Source of the DNA: Panax quinquefolius
Taxonomy: Eukaryota; Streptophyta; Magnoliopsida; Apiales; Araliaceae
Direction of reading: 5' to 3'
Assembly: GCA_020205615.1 (NCBI GenBank)
Contig: CM035169.1
Span: forward strand, 17,181,258-17,245,257
Length of the DNA stretch: 64,000 nucleotides
A model generated the notes under the pieces. That model ran no database searches. It saw nothing but the letters and a program-made list of their open reading frames with translations, and was not told the DNA's origin. Both the position numbers and the translations under genes were made by a program. Positions 49,908-61,341 of the stretch are shown here, piece after piece. The stretch's first letter is position 1. Each line of letters starts with the position of its first letter.

Positions 49908-51929
49908 AACTGTGTGTGTGTGTTTGTGTGTTTGTGCCAGAATGCAATAATAATAAAACTATCAGATTGATAGCCCATGTCCTCTGTTATCCTGTTATGT
50001 AAGAACTGCAGGTATCACTTTAATTTTATCAAATCACATACATGCCAATTAGCAAGTTCAAGAACTAGCTCAGGTTTAACAACCATGTTTAGCATCAAAT
50101 GAACTACAAAACTGAGCACAAAAGGAACTGAAAACAGAATCTTACAGCTTCCTTGAATGCTAAAAAAGCTGCTTCTGGCAGGTAAGCATAAGTTGTCCCA
50201 CTATCTAGGACAGTTCCGTGTTTTCTGTCAAAGACCCTAGGATTTAAAGACAAACGCTTCCCAGCAACATGCAACTCCTTCAGCTCAATATTGTAATATG
50301 GACTGTTGCCATCCCCAGACTAGAGTAAATGTGTGAGATGTATCAAATGTATATGTTAAAAAAAAAAGGCACATAGTGTTTCATATGTACAAGAATAATA
50401 CTTCCGAAACGTACCTGCGGACAGGGTTTGAATGGGTGAAGACCATATCTGCAGGAGGTGAAACTCCACCAAGAACCATTGCGCCACCACCAACATCCAT
50501 TCCACCATAACACAAGGAAAATGAATCACTTATTACACCTCTATCCACAAGTTGATCAACAATACTGAGATCACCACGTCCCAAACCCATTATGCCGTCA
50601 GCATGTTGACTGTAAAGGTCACCAGTTTCCAAATTTTCACAGCCAAAGTTTGCACGCTGTGGTGCAAGCTCACTTTGGTCACCAAAAGATATGACATCAT
50701 TACCAAGGACTCCACTGCTGGAACTCATTTCAGCATACTGTCTTTCATAAATACACTGCACCCTATCATTGTCACATGTGCAATCAATATTGCATTTTAC
50801 AGGTTGGTAGGTGCTTGACAACTCTGGTTGGAATCTAGGGTCCTGGTAAGAATAAACATCAGTTCTTGGGCAACTAAAAGAACGAAAACAAGAGAAGACA
50901 GATTCCAACCAACAACTAGTGGATATCATAATCTAGTTCAGCAACTGAGCATACAAATCTCTGTTGATCGATCTGTTCTCGTAGACCCAAAACTTCTTGC
51001 CCATGTCAGCCACACAACAGTTCAATTGTCAGATCCATGCAAAAAATAAGGCCCAATAACGTCTTAAGTACTACCGTCTACCATTCTTCAAACACACAAC
51101 AACTTCAATTCAGAATAAATCTTGACTTGATCTTTCCTTATTAATTAATTTTGCAGTTATACTATATGTTATTTTTGTACAATTGCATTTGCTCCAACAT
51201 ACATAATCATATTATTCAGAAACTGATTATTACTTTAAAAAAACATATATAGCAGTAAATTATATTCTGGTAATCCATCAAACATCAATCAATCTAATGA
51301 AAAAGTTGAACGAAATTTTAGTCTACAAAAGCAAGTGAACTGAATCCACTGATATTTGTTTTCCACCCAGTGAAAGCAAAAGTCACCTGATGTTTGCCAC
51401 ACTGTTCACAAGTAGAGCATGGAACATAAGTAACAGTACTACCCGTATCAACAATAAGAGCGAATTTCTGCGGAGGACTTCCAATCAAAAGCCTAGTAGT
51501 GTAGTACCTAACATAATTCATTTTAATACCCAAAAATCAATCTCAATAATATACATAATAGTAACAGGGAGTATTAAACATATGTATATAGATAGATATG
51601 AAAGAGATCGGATAAAGTATATAACAATACCCGTTGAGTAGTAGATCGTCGTGGAGAGCCATGCGAGCGTTAGGACGGCGAGAGTCAGATTTCTGGACGT
51701 GGCGACGGGAATTCCCGGTGAAGGAAGAGGCGGAGCTGAGAGAGGAGTTGGGAGGGGAGAGAACGAGAGGGAGGAACATGGTGTGGCGGTTGCTGCCGTC
51801 ACTGGGTGGCCGGAGGATGAAGGTGTTTGGATCGTGAATAGATGATGATGATAAAACGAAGTCGGGTGGGAGGAGTATTACGATGAAGGATAGGATGAAG
51901 ATGGTGGTGTTGAAGCGTGCCCTCTCCAT
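33269..51929 (-). CDS. Membrane-anchored A1 aspartyl protease, 12 exons, 654 aa
   Basis: Minus-strand exons: 51929-51631, 51507-51387, 50842-50415, 50302-50146, 43782-43700, 43606-43510, 43345-43273, 43129-42920, 34891-34767, 34603-34502, 34419-34322 and 33440-33269. The lengths sum to 1965 nt and every phase matches. Order: signal peptide (residues about 1-28); short prosegment; first catalytic motif [12 protein letters not shown] in exon 2; [16 protein letters not shown]; second catalytic motif [11 protein letters not shown] in exon 4; [27 protein letters not shown]; a C-terminal extension; one membrane helix ([19 protein letters not shown]) and a short basic cytosolic tail. This is the plant subgroup with a C-terminal anchor (Arabidopsis At5g43100-like), expected in the secretory pathway or plasma membrane. 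Introns 4 (6.4 kb) and 8 (8.0 kb) are swollen by transposons, yet no lesion was seen in the exons. Confidence 0.9.
33669..33976. mobile_element. MITE-like inverted-repeat element in the last protease intron
   Basis: TAACGCTGTGTTTAGATTGA at the left and TCAATCCAAACGTAGCATTA at the right are imperfect inverted repeats about 308 bp apart. The interior has repeated GGAATGAA / TTCATTCC motifs, as in Tourist- or hAT-type MITEs. No clear target duplication was found. It lies in the intron between protease exons 11 and 12. Confidence 0.5.
34101..34128. repeat. (AT)n microsatellite
   Basis: About 14 AT units in the last protease intron. Confidence 0.85.
34957..35327 (+). repeat. 5' LTR of the gypsy element
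   Basis: Starts TGTCAGGCCAGGGG, ends GGGCTGACA. It is similar over most of its length to 39450-39853 and has CTATCT-rich repeats near its 3' end. Confidence 0.85.
36888..37926 (+). mobile_element. Insertion in the gypsy element, possible solo LTR
   Basis: A 1.04 kb block starting TGATAGACTCG and ending GACCTGTA is flanked by CTCAC on both sides (36883-36887 and 37927-37931), an exact 5 bp duplication. It contains CTATAAATAGAG near 37222, a good TATA box, followed by a probable transcribed region, as in an LTR. The end is TA rather than the usual CA, so the assignment is provisional. Confidence 0.45.
39450..39853 (+). repeat. 3' LTR of the gypsy element
   Basis: Starts TGTCAGGTCAGGGG directly after a polypurine tract, ends near GGGCTACACA. 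Its length differs slightly from the 5' LTR through small insertions and deletions. Confidence 0.8.
40326..41604. mobile_element. Non-autonomous hAT-like element, 8 bp target duplication
   Basis: Ends CATGCTTATCAAGTCG and CGCCTTGATAACTATG are imperfect 16 bp inverted repeats flanked by a perfect GACTCGAG on each side (40318-40325 and 41605-41612). The subterminal zones are packed with CGACTTG/CAAGTCG motifs, a likely transposase-binding array. The interior has no transposase; its AT-rich part (about 41280-41450) closely matches the core of the element at 29959-30657. It lies in protease intron 8. Confidence 0.85.
41716..42070. repeat. Diverged tandem direct repeat, about 130 bp units
   Basis: 41716-41838 and 41945-42070 share the order TACCAAAG, CACAC..AGACATGGAAAA, AGTCTAT, CTTC.ATCTGCTTT, CTGCATTC.TGAGCTTGG. 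The units are separated by a GGGA/GA-rich simple repeat (41862-41900). They lie in protease intron 8 and no function is apparent. Confidence 0.6.
44386..44834. mobile_element. Truncated left end of a second hAT copy
   Basis: CATAGTTGTAATGGCGCAACGG followed by TATGGCGACGAGTCGTT and an AT-rich tract (ACAAAACACTTGATATTAAAA and neighbours) repeats, with many mismatches, the left 400 bp of the complete element that starts at 44843. No matching right end was found, so it is a fragment in direct orientation beside the complete element. Confidence 0.6.
45254..47919 (-). pseudogene. hAT-family transposase remnant (BED finger, DUF659, C-terminal dimerisation)
   Basis: Read on the minus strand from ATG 47919: a BED-type zinc finger (CILCGKQC then RLKQHLAG), a TAA stop at 47689-47691, then a long open part to 46705 with the DUF659/RNase-H-like core (SDGWTD, then [10 protein letters not shown], likely the first two catalytic acidic positions). 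A frameshift near 46790 moves to [14 protein letters not shown]...[12 protein letters not shown]. Further pieces lead to the hAT dimerisation motif (YWWNAFEG, then [13 protein letters not shown] at about 45900-46000) and an acidic tail to 45254. The stop and shifts make it non-functional as read, though one or two breaks could be introns. It would act on the surrounding inverted ends. Confidence 0.8.
48014..48164. mobile_element. Palindromic MITE nested in the hAT element
   Basis: TACCCCCTTTAGCGACGG at the left and CCGTCACTAAAGGGGGTA at the right are near-perfect inverted repeats. The interior repeats GTCCGTCGCTA on both strands, so the whole 150 bp folds into a hairpin. Repeats of the TAGCGACGGA kind are known from subterminal regions of some plant CACTA elements; that link is inference. 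Confidence 0.65.
49225..49335 (-). mobile_element. Possible tRNA-related SINE
   Basis: On the minus strand, GGTGGGAGAAATGGTAATGG resembles a degenerate pol III A box and GGTTCCAATCTC a B box about 35 bp further on, followed by TTGGGGCCAATATTACC. This is the layout of plant SINEs. No target duplication was resolved. A similar tail occurs at 26945-26965. Confidence 0.35.
49836..49905. repeat. Compound (CT)n(AT)n microsatellite
   Basis: About 17 CT units run into about 17 AT units, followed by a short GT run; protease intron 4. Confidence 0.9.
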
Positions 51930-52837
51930 TGGAGGTCAGCTGTTGATGGCTCGGGCGATCGAATTTGAATGTTGAATGGTGAGATCGGAAACGAAGAGAA
52001 TCGATGGTGTTGGGTTTCTTCTTCACAAGGGAATAGACTTGTTAGCACAAAATTATTCCTACAACAACAAACTCCCTCACTCGGGGTTAGATTTTCAGGT
52101 TTTCGTTTTTTATGTAAATGTATGCACATACTCCATCCGTCCCATCTTTTATTTGTCATTTATTTATATAGATTTAAGGAAGTATTATAGGTTTAATTTT
52201 TCATCATTAATAAATTTTAGAAAGTTAACATTAAAATTGGGGAATTGATATACCCATATTCATGCAAGTGAAACCATATTAATTTTTCTTATAGAAATAT
52301 TAATTTTAATTTCCTAAAATTTTATAATCAATTTGATCGATCCAATAAATTAATAATTACATTTCTTCCTCGTACTATATTTTAATACATTACTATATTC
52401 TTTTTCAAAAATAAAAATAAACGGATATTTAAAACTAAGTCGTCTAAACCGGACAACTACCGAATTGCCAATCAGGCTGTGAACTGAGATCCACGTCTGT
52501 GCCTTTACTTGGAGCTTGAATAAAAATCTCACTCCTTAGTCCTTACCCTCACATGTTGAAGAAAATAAGAAAAAAAATTCCACAAATTCTAATGCAATAA
52601 AGCCAAAATGCTACCGAACAGATTCTAACCTATAGCAAATTCATGTCTAACATTCACACAAATAGCAATAACCTAAATTACATACAGCAATTCATAAAGC
52701 TTAGTAAATGTTGGTAAGCCATTGGGGATTTAAAAAGAATGAAATTCACATGCTTGCTTGCTTCCATGGAAAACTAATCCAATGTGGGCATCAACTAAAC
52801 TCTACATGTCCGACTAATTCAACAGTAATTCAGGGCA
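51930..52837. other. Promoter region of the protease and 3' flank of the FRIGIDA-like gene
   Basis: Both neighbours are on the minus strand. A CTCCATCCGTCCCATC stretch at 52131 resembles one end of a Stowaway-type element but no partner end was found. 52200-52245 resembles 17985-18030. Nothing else recognised. Confidence 0.45.
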
Positions 52838-54885
52838 TTAGATGTATGGTTGGTGTGAGGACGGCATTCCAATGCCTGTATGACTGCCATAACTGGATGT
52901 AGGAGAATTATAAGCAGGTGCAGCAACCCATTCATCCTGAGGATAGTAATATCGTCTTTGATCATAAACTGGCTGGCCATATGCAGACTCTGTAGGAGCC
53001 TGGTAATTGTAGGTGTTCGAAACAGCATGTTGACTCCTCTCTGACATTCCTGTATATGCTCTTTCTCCAAAAACAGGTGGAGCTTGCCTACCAACAACAG
53101 TGGCGGCGGCAGAAGATGCACCATACCCATGGAAACTTCCCTTTGCCCTTGGTTTTTTAAATTGTTGATGTATACCAGAATCCCCAAACCTTTTCTTATC
53201 AGGCCAGCTTCTTTTTTCCAGCTGAGCAACCCTTCTCTGAAGTGGATCAAGTGGGTAGTCAGCCTCAAGCTTGTAATCTTGGACACATTGGATTACAGAC
53301 TTCAATGCTGCAAGTTCTTGGGCATTTGCATCGTTCTGCAGAACAAAAACAGCAGTAAGAACATGACAGGAGAAGTATAAAAGAAGCTTCATTCTTGAAC
53401 AATACCTGTGCACCAGCTGCATTACCCGATTTACCTCCCTTCTTTTTTTTTGTGCTAAATGATTTACCTCCCTTTCCTTGTGAGTTCCTTCTCAAATCCT
53501 TCAAATACGTCTTTAGAAGGGGCACAAGGGGGAAGCTTTCAGTAAGCTGGAAGGCATGAGCATAATGGACAGCATCAATTTGCTTCCCGCTGTTGATCAG
53601 CGACTCCACAACACCTGTGCAAAAGAAGGGCTCAGAGAATTTCCACTTCTGAATATGGTTATTTACCAGTAAAAACACAGTTATAAAATGAGTTCCCTGG
53701 CTCACACGCTTGAATCAGTGTGCCTACGTTATGTTTCTCCAACGAACCGGTATAGTACAAAGCCCTAAAGGAAGAGAGCTGAAAGGAGGCCTTGAGGTGG
53801 AAAAAAGGGGAATGTCCCCATCAGGTCCACTAAATAAAGGAACACCAACCTGGCATTTTGTGTGCTAACCCAAGAGAACGGCAGAGCTCAGGTATCTGCC
53901 TGTTTTGAACAACTGCAAGAATAAGCTTGCAGAGTTCTTCTTCGTTAAAAGCTGAAGCAATCCTAAAAGTTGCAAGGATCTGCAAGAAAGTTTCAGCTTC
54001 CAATGAATTTCGATTGGTAGCATCAGTGCCTGCATCAGCCAACTTAGGCTTCCACTCATCAGCAATTGCCTTGGCTTGATGCTTAATTACAGGGTTCAGA
54101 AGATGATCAGCATTTGGATCAGCCTTTGCCAAAAAAGTGGCCATAGCCTCCAATAATATAAGACAGGATTGGCGCATGCCCTGAAGGACAGCATCATTTT
54201 TATCTTCTTTTTGGGTATTAGAGTCAGGAGGGTAAAAACCCTCAAACGAAGCCAGTACCAAACGGCCTGGTTCAGTTGCACTTTCAAGTGCAACAGAAAG
54301 TTCGTCACGAATGGCGAGTATATTTTTATGATTCTTCATAGTAAAATTCAGAAGCTCTTTTGCATCCATCTGCTTGCAATATTGCGTCAGCTCGGAACGA
54401 GGCTTAACCTTGCCAGCCACTCCATCATTTTCACCTGATTTATGAGGGGATACCATTTGGGCAGAGAGGATTGCATTTGTATCACCACGTGGGCTACTTA
54501 CCTTGCTTTCTTTATTATCCCTAACATTCATATGCTCCAAAGATGCTGACGGATGATTAGCCCATACCTCTGCAATAGTAGCAACAGCTGCATCTTTAAG
54601 CTCCTGAATGCGATCCAACATGTCTTGCTCTTTAGCAGCAACATCTGTCTCTCTCACTTCAAGAAATGAGTGAAACTCAGATTCTTCTTCTCTAAAAGCC
54701 TTCTCCCTGACTTCTAGCTCTAAAAATTTCTTCACCATTGTTGTCTCCAGGTGGCGTAAGTGCTCTTCAATTTCCTTCCACAGAACCTTATTCTCAGCAG
54801 CATCCTTGTAAGATTCCAGCTCAAGAAATGCCTTGCCGAGCTGTTCTATCAGAGGAGTCATATCCATCAGATTTGCTTCAGCCAT
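52838..54885 (-). CDS. FRIGIDA-like protein, three coding exons
   Basis: Minus-strand exons 54885-53850, 53614-53406 and 53335-52838 join in frame (phases 1 and 0) to 580 aa. Order: N-terminal coiled-coil region (about 10-110, heptad-like with WKEIEEHLRHLE); a variable linker; the conserved FRIGIDA core (about 160-440, including LLNFTMKNHK, FYPPDSN, RQSCLILLEAM, PVIKHQAKAIADEWKPKL, ETFLQILATF and HAFQLTESFPLVPLLKTYL); a Lys-rich segment; and a low-complexity Tyr/Gln/Ser-rich C-terminus ending SSHQPYI. FRIGIDA-like proteins are nuclear or chromatin-linked and affect flowering time or seed development in Arabidopsis. An acceptor-like CTTGCAG about 30 bp before the ATG suggests a leader intron. 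I cannot assign the FRL subgroup with certainty. Confidence 0.88.
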
Positions 54886-54915
54886 AGCTATTAATGTGAT
54901 GTAATAAACTGCAAG

Positions 54916-55293
54916 AGAAACACCTCGATTAGAAAAAGAAGACCAGATAAAATACCAGAGTTACCAGAGAACTCTGATTGCCCTGTGTTCGGTGTACTGG
55001 ATACTATTGTTTTGTATCGTGGAACGAGAACTAAATGACTTGTGCATTCTATCATAACTTCATTAGCGTTCCTTGTACCCGACTTTCTTCTGTGTACTCA
55101 GTCGATTAGTGTTCCTGGTAACCATGTGAAATACACATAAATATCTTTACTACATTTTGTTTGACAGGTTTGAATATCTTTACAACATTATAAAAATGAA
55201 AGAACAACACTAGAAGAGATTCTTTCTCATTACGAGATGAAACCACAGTATACTCTTGTAACAACCCACTCCCCCAACCAACCAAAACACATA

Positions 55294-55342
<49 letters not shown>

Positions 55343-55614
55343 TGCTTCAGTTGGTTTCCGGAAAAAAAACTCAGAATCTATCATATGTGACTACTCCCAT
55401 AAATTAATTGAATACTATAAATAGGCAACCAATCAAAATCAAATATACTGCACACGCGCCGCTGCCGCCGCGGGGGAGGGGGGGTGCCCTCTTGGCTTTA
55501 TGCTTCAAAAGAAAAGAGAAACAACTGAAGTTAAATTACAAAATGTTGCTTGATAGGCATTGCACTATCCTCCCAAGAAGAGTATCATGTATTCAATCTC
55601 CTCACTGTATCATG
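54916..55614. other. Upstream of the FRIGIDA-like gene
   Basis: Includes a (GA)n microsatellite at about 55295-55340 and a short GC-rich patch (GCCGCTGCCGCCGCGG, then G runs) at 55457-55487. No gene recognised. Confidence 0.5.
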
Positions 55615-56141
55615 CAGTGGTGAAGCAAGAATTTTTATCCAATGGGGTCAAAATTTCGTCATGCTATAAATAATTTGGCGGGGTTCGGGGGTGCAGCCCC
55701 CGAGCTAATTTTTTTAGATACTTGTGTTTTTTTGGCCAGTTGCATATGTAAAACATGTATTTTGTAATAATATTGTTAATATAACAAGTAATAACATTAT
55801 ATATATGCACCCCTTATTTACCCCTAATACGCCTTTCTAATCACAAATTTGTTAATAAATATTTAAATTTCTTATGTTATAAAAATAATATAAATTAGAT
55901 TATTGTTTATTTTTAAAATATTAGAGAAAGATGCATACATCAAGTAGTAGAAATAATATGGAATTGAGAAAGTTATAAAAAATTCAATTTGTCCCTGTAT
56001 ATTAAAAAATTTATAAAATTTCAGTTGGGTCAATTTATTCATTACACTTAAATTTCTTCTAAATTTATCATATATTATAAAATAATTTCTTTTTCAGTGG
56101 GGTCAATTGACCCCACATGCTTCTATGTGGCTTCGCCCCTG
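55615..56141. mobile_element. Short hAT-like non-autonomous element
   Basis: Ends CAGTGGTGAAGCAAG and GTGGCTTCGCCCCTG are imperfect inverted repeats flanked by GTATCATG (55607-55614) and GTGTCATG (56142-56149), an 8 bp duplication with one mismatch. GGGGTCA motifs lie near both ends and a GGGGGTGCAGCCCCC hairpin at 55687-55701. Non-coding, 527 bp. Confidence 0.65.
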
Positions 56142-56149
56142 GTGTCATG

Positions 56150-56770
56150 CCATGACTTCAGACAATATCAACCGATAAACAAACAAAAATAGAAAAGAGA
56201 AACATAACACTAACACAACCAACTACTATTACACTAAAAGAGCATGTGGAGACTGGATATTTTAACTTGGTGCGGCATATGATCTGAAAGAAATATTAAA
56301 AATATGCACCCAAACTGTTTGCTCATACCCTTTAGGTTTCTACTCTTCAAGATGATAATATATCCCATATTACCATATAAAAACAATCAATAACATATAT
56401 ACATATAATAGCATTCAAAATAATCTCTAGCATAGTAAGATAACACCAAGTCCAAAACCTTCTCATGGCTCATTACAAAGTTAAAGCCCTTCCCTTCCAC
56501 AAATGTGAATTTAAAGTCTAAACTAAGTAAAATGTGCAGAAATAAAAACAACACCTTTATAGTTTCAAACAACCATAGTGAATATATAGGACCTTGTGTT
56601 TGAAAATTAGCATTTAATAAGTCGTGCAGAGGTTTAAACTTTACACTAAGTATTTAAAACACCAGCAAATATGCTTGTTATGGAAATTAGAACACACACA
56701 TACACACAAACATATACAACATACATTTGTATGTACACCAATTTATCATAAAAATACATTTTATGCCATC
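56150..56770. other. Intergenic, nothing recognised
   Basis: AT-rich with a short CA-rich run at 56690-56710. No gene or element delimited. Confidence 0.45.
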
Positions 56771-56775
56771 ATTTT

Positions 56776-59352
56776 TGTCACGCCCCCAAATTCGCCTGCT
56801 CTCCACGACGGACCTGGTGCTGACTAATCATCATCTTTCTTAACATCTACCAATAATTCAATTGGTTTAACTAGTCTATTACATACATTACAACATATTC
56901 TTTACCTTCTTCCCTGGATCGCAACTTGGTATCTGCCTTATCCCAACTTATGACTCACATCCATTTTATGGATAACACCTTACTTCTAACACTAAATCCT
57001 TCTAAGTATAGATATTATAAATTCACAATAATAACAATCAGATCATTCTCAAAAAAAAGGGTCGTCCGTTCGTCAATGACACAAAATCAAATAACCCCTT
57101 TCCTCGATAGAACTTTCTAGACATTGTCAATAATGTTAAATCAATGTTCATAAAACTTACCATACATTATGAGTTTAAGAACTTGCAACAATAATATGAG
57201 TTTAGGAACTCACCATAGTAATATGAGTTCAAGAACAAATCAGGAACTTACCATATGACTATGGGTTCAAAAACATATCATACTACTATGAGTCATGAAC
57301 TTACTATAAGTATAAGTTCAAGAACTCGCGTACAACCTTAACATCCACTAACTTTAAATGTAAAGTACACAATATATTCCCATAAGGACATAACACTATG
57401 TTTCCATAATGATAATCTTTTATTCATCTTTCAAAGTTATTACAACTTACGTTCTCTTACATCAAAAGAAGACAACAATAATAATCTATCTTGACCTAAA
57501 TACTCTTCTTTCACTTTCTCGATTCTACTGCCAGACTCTTCTAGTAATACTTCCTTAGCTTCAAATGAAACATATATTACAAAAAATGCATAAGATAACT
57601 AAGCAAGTCTAAAGGATTCATAACTATTCTAATTCAAAGAATAGAAACTCAACAAAAGATTTCAACAATTGTTCATAATAGTAAACTGAGTGGTTTGTTA
57701 AACCAAGAACTAGTAATGTTCGTCAGTCATCAAGACTTAAAACCTTTCCATTCGTCAATCATAAAGACCTAAAACTCTTTATAGATATTTGTTGGGAATC
57801 AACCTACAAATACCCTATGTTATGCATAACACTAGTTATATTGACAATTTTCGTTTTCACGGTATAGAAGTCGGTTTCCCGACACATCATAAATTCCCCC
57901 ATGAATAAGTGTTGTTCAACTCAGTTACTAACATACAGATTCTACCCCAAAACAATATGGCTTGGCACAATAACTCAAATAAAAAATTATCACAATTCAA
58001 TATCTCATCAATAATTTTTTCGAAAGGAATAGCTAAATTCTAGAGTTAACCCAAATCAAATGGCAAATAACTCTTATCAATAAATCATTTCACAAATAAG
58101 AATGAACTTCATAACTCAAATAAAGAATTTATGGAATTCAACCAATTTAAAACACCTTGATGCACTTTGCACAAGTACATAATCGAATAAAAGTTAGAAA
58201 ACTTGCAACAAGTAAACAAAACTTGTAATAAGTTAGGAAATTTGCCCAAGATAAGGAAATAGAAAACTTGCCCAAGATATGGAAATAGAAAACTTCCCTG
58301 ATAGCGTCTGCTACGCTTACGCTAATTTCTTGTCTTTCGTATGGCCTCTTGTAATTGCAGGCTTTACGATATCTTGAATAGCACAAGACTTTGATTTTAA
58401 TCTCTCAATTATAATTGCTCTTACTATATTTCTCTCTTATGATTTCTTTAATTTGATGAATGGTAATTAGCAAGGCATGAGAGTCTTATAAATAGGCAAG
58501 GCAAGAAGTAGTCTCCAAGACTTCGGTCTTGCAAGCTACACCATAAGAGAGTGGCCAACAAGGCCAACCATTTCTACCCTTCACAAGTGACCAACAAGGC
58601 CAAAAGCTAAACCACTAACAAGTGACCAACAAGGCCAATGGCCTACCAAGCTTGACTCTTACAACCAAAAGTCATATCTTACCTTTCTATGCTTGAAAAC
58701 ACTAAAACAATTAAACTAATAAGCCACATCTCACCTCTCAATGCTTGAAAACACTTAAAACAAGTAAAAATCAATTTGGCTACTAACTTCATATATAGAG
58801 CAAGAATACTCACATACACAATATGTAAGTATTCCATACTTCCTAAATGACCAAAAGTCCCTTTTTCTCTAACCGAAACCATGTTTTGGCCTAACCTTTG
58901 GCTCAACCCTAGCTTGGTTACTCCAAACTTAGTTTGCTTTCTAGTTAGGTTTCCTAGCTCATCCAATTAGTCAAAATGTCAATTTTGACCTTTCGTAGAT
59001 TTAAATAGGGAATACGCCTTTAACTCTGTATAAACGCTATGACGTAATACGAAAAGTCAAAAAAACAAAACACCGTTTTCTGCATGAATAGTGTTTTTGC
59101 GTTTATTTCTCGGAAAAATTTTATTTTCTTATACGAAACAACAACACATATATTCCCTATTTAGTCGAGTAATCGTTTCTTAGGTATTCTATGCATAACA
59201 ACTACGTTTTCAAGTTAACCTTTATTTAGTCTTTTAATATCATAATTACAAGCCTTATAAATATCCGGTTATAAATATTTGAAATATTACATTCATCCCC
59301 ACTTATAAGAATTTCACCTCGAAATCAACGTCTAAATCTTCGGGATATTACA
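56776..59352 (+). mobile_element. Apparent solo LTR of 2.6 kb
   Basis: The block starts TGTCACGCCCCCAAATTCG and ends CTTCGGGATATTACA (TG...CA) and is flanked by ATTTT on both sides (56771-56775 and 59353-59357), a 5 bp target duplication. No RT, gag or integrase was found inside. A roughly 30 bp degenerate repeat (ATATGAGTTCAAGAAC...ACCATA) occurs about six times at 57165-57335, and CAAGTGACCAACAAGGCCAA recurs at 58582-58640. The size and TGTCACG start resemble long LTRs of plant chromovirus-type elements; that link is inference. Strand is by analogy with the TGTCACG start. Confidence 0.6.
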
Positions 59353-60458
59353 ATTTTCATACTGCTTGGAGTAGCATTAGTTTTAAATAAAGTATGAAGT
59401 TATTAGACCAGATATGTTCAGAATGTCAAGTCAAGATTTATTGTGAAATTCAAGGCATACTCTAGCAGAGCGGTATGACATGACAAGGAAATCATAGGTT
59501 CAGTCAAAACACTATGCACCGGAACATGCACCATGCATGTCATATGTCCCAAATCATATATCTAACTAATTTGCAATAAATTCTAAGTTACTATCATTAG
59601 TTGACATTATATTGAACAAAGCAATCCTATACGAATTCACATTTCTCCATGATACTCCTCCGGACTGATCGAGCTGGCTTCCAAGAAGAAAAGCTAGGTT
59701 GGTCAACCAACCAAGTCAGCCCAGGAGATCTAGCTAGGCATGGAAAATGGTCCCAAAAAACACACTCCGAAATATTTGTTTGTAACCCTCAAAATGATTA
59801 GAAGCCCCATGAACTCTAGCAATTACATGTGTAAGTAAAAATTACGGTCGTCATATAATCTGTAACACCAAGTCCAAAACCAGACTGTGCACAATTACAC
59901 CACTTAAAGCCCTAATATTTCTTTCCTGAAAGGACGATAATCAACTAAAACAAAAGCCTATAATAAATAAATCAAGGAAATTAAAGTATAACCTATATAA
60001 TGGAAAAAATGTATATACAATTATACACAGCTTCGTACTGTACACAGTCGCTATATACACATATGTGAGTATAAATAGTAGGGGAAATGGTATACCTCAA
60101 TAACAACGAATGTTGAAACACACAGCGGCAGAGGATGGAAAAGAGGATAAATTCAGCCCTGTATGTATTTGCTAGAGTATCATAGAAGCGGGAATTGAAT
60201 GGGCTGCCACAAAATCGAACTCTATAATATACTGTATACATATACTAGCGGTTGTGTGTAAATTAAGCATGATAAACCAGATATTTTTTAAAATTTAGAG
60301 TAGAAAATTAATATATATATATATATATAATTAATATTAAATTGATATAATATTAATATATTTAAAGTTATAGGGCTAAAGAGTATAAGGAAGAAAAAAA
60401 AAAAATGTGTGACATAATCATCAAACTTTTGAAGAAAATCTTATGAAGGTTTCATAAT

Positions 60459-60459
<1 letters not shown>

Positions 60460-60489
<30 letters not shown>
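60460..60489. repeat. (GATA)n microsatellite
   Basis: Seven consecutive tetranucleotide units. Confidence 0.9.
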
Positions 60490-60491
<2 letters not shown>

Positions 60492-61312
60492 TCGGGTGAA
60501 TCTATTTTTTGTTTTGTTTTAATATTAGTCTTCCTCCATAATCAAAAATTAGTATAAAAGTGACTTTTTAAATTAAATCATAAAATTTTAAAATTTTAAA
60601 TTAATATATTTCATTTAAATTTTGCAAATAATAAAGTTTCCAACATTCTACAAAAAAAGAGTATTATTTGTATATTTTATAAATTATAAGAAAAGTATTT
60701 TTATTTTATGTTTGCTATTAAGTTATTGAATAATTAGTTTAATAGTAATAACTTGACGATCAAATCATGATGCTAATCTTCATAACATTGTTTCATTTCA
60801 ATTATAGATTGAAATATTTGTTCAAAAAAAATGGTAAGTAAAACTTTATCGTGGAATTAAAGACATACATGGTATTTTTTTTAACAATTATAATTATATT
60901 AACTAAAATTCAATGCGCTAACCTCAAAAGGCTTTGAAAAGTTAAAATGAGGTTATTTTTGTGAATGCGTGTAATAAGTTAATGGCCATAATTAGAGTGA
61001 AAAATACAAACCCCCAACAAAAAGAAACAATTATAAACATGCAATATTAATTACCTAAAAAACAATAAGTATCCAAAGCAAGCCTCAAGTATATTTATTT
61101 AGGCTAAAAATCAAATAAATAAGATATCAATATACCAAAAACATATTACCAAATTATTCAAAAATAGAATTGGATTTTTGCATTTTACAACAACTAAGTT
61201 TACCAACTGCTAGAGTGAGCAAGACTGAGGCCCCATTACCTAGTCTTGCATTCAATTCTCACTGTGAATAGTGGGTAGGATAAAACATTTCCTGTCAAAA
61301 GATTACTTGCCA

Positions 61313-61341
61313 AAACCAAAACCAAAACCAAAACCAAAACC
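61313..61341. repeat. (CCAAAA)n short tandem repeat
   Basis: Almost five perfect hexamer units. Confidence 0.85.

Noticed and set aside
49779..49978. Short open frames of repeated Ser-Leu and Ile-Tyr on both strands
   Set aside because: Translation of the (CT)n(AT)n microsatellite.
51634..51845. Plus-strand open frames over the 5' end of the protease
   Set aside because: Antisense shadows of protease exon 1, whose own frame joins eleven further exons in phase.
61195..61275. SINE-like A/B box pattern
   Set aside because: Only loose similarity to pol III boxes, no tail and no target duplication; too weak to list as an element.
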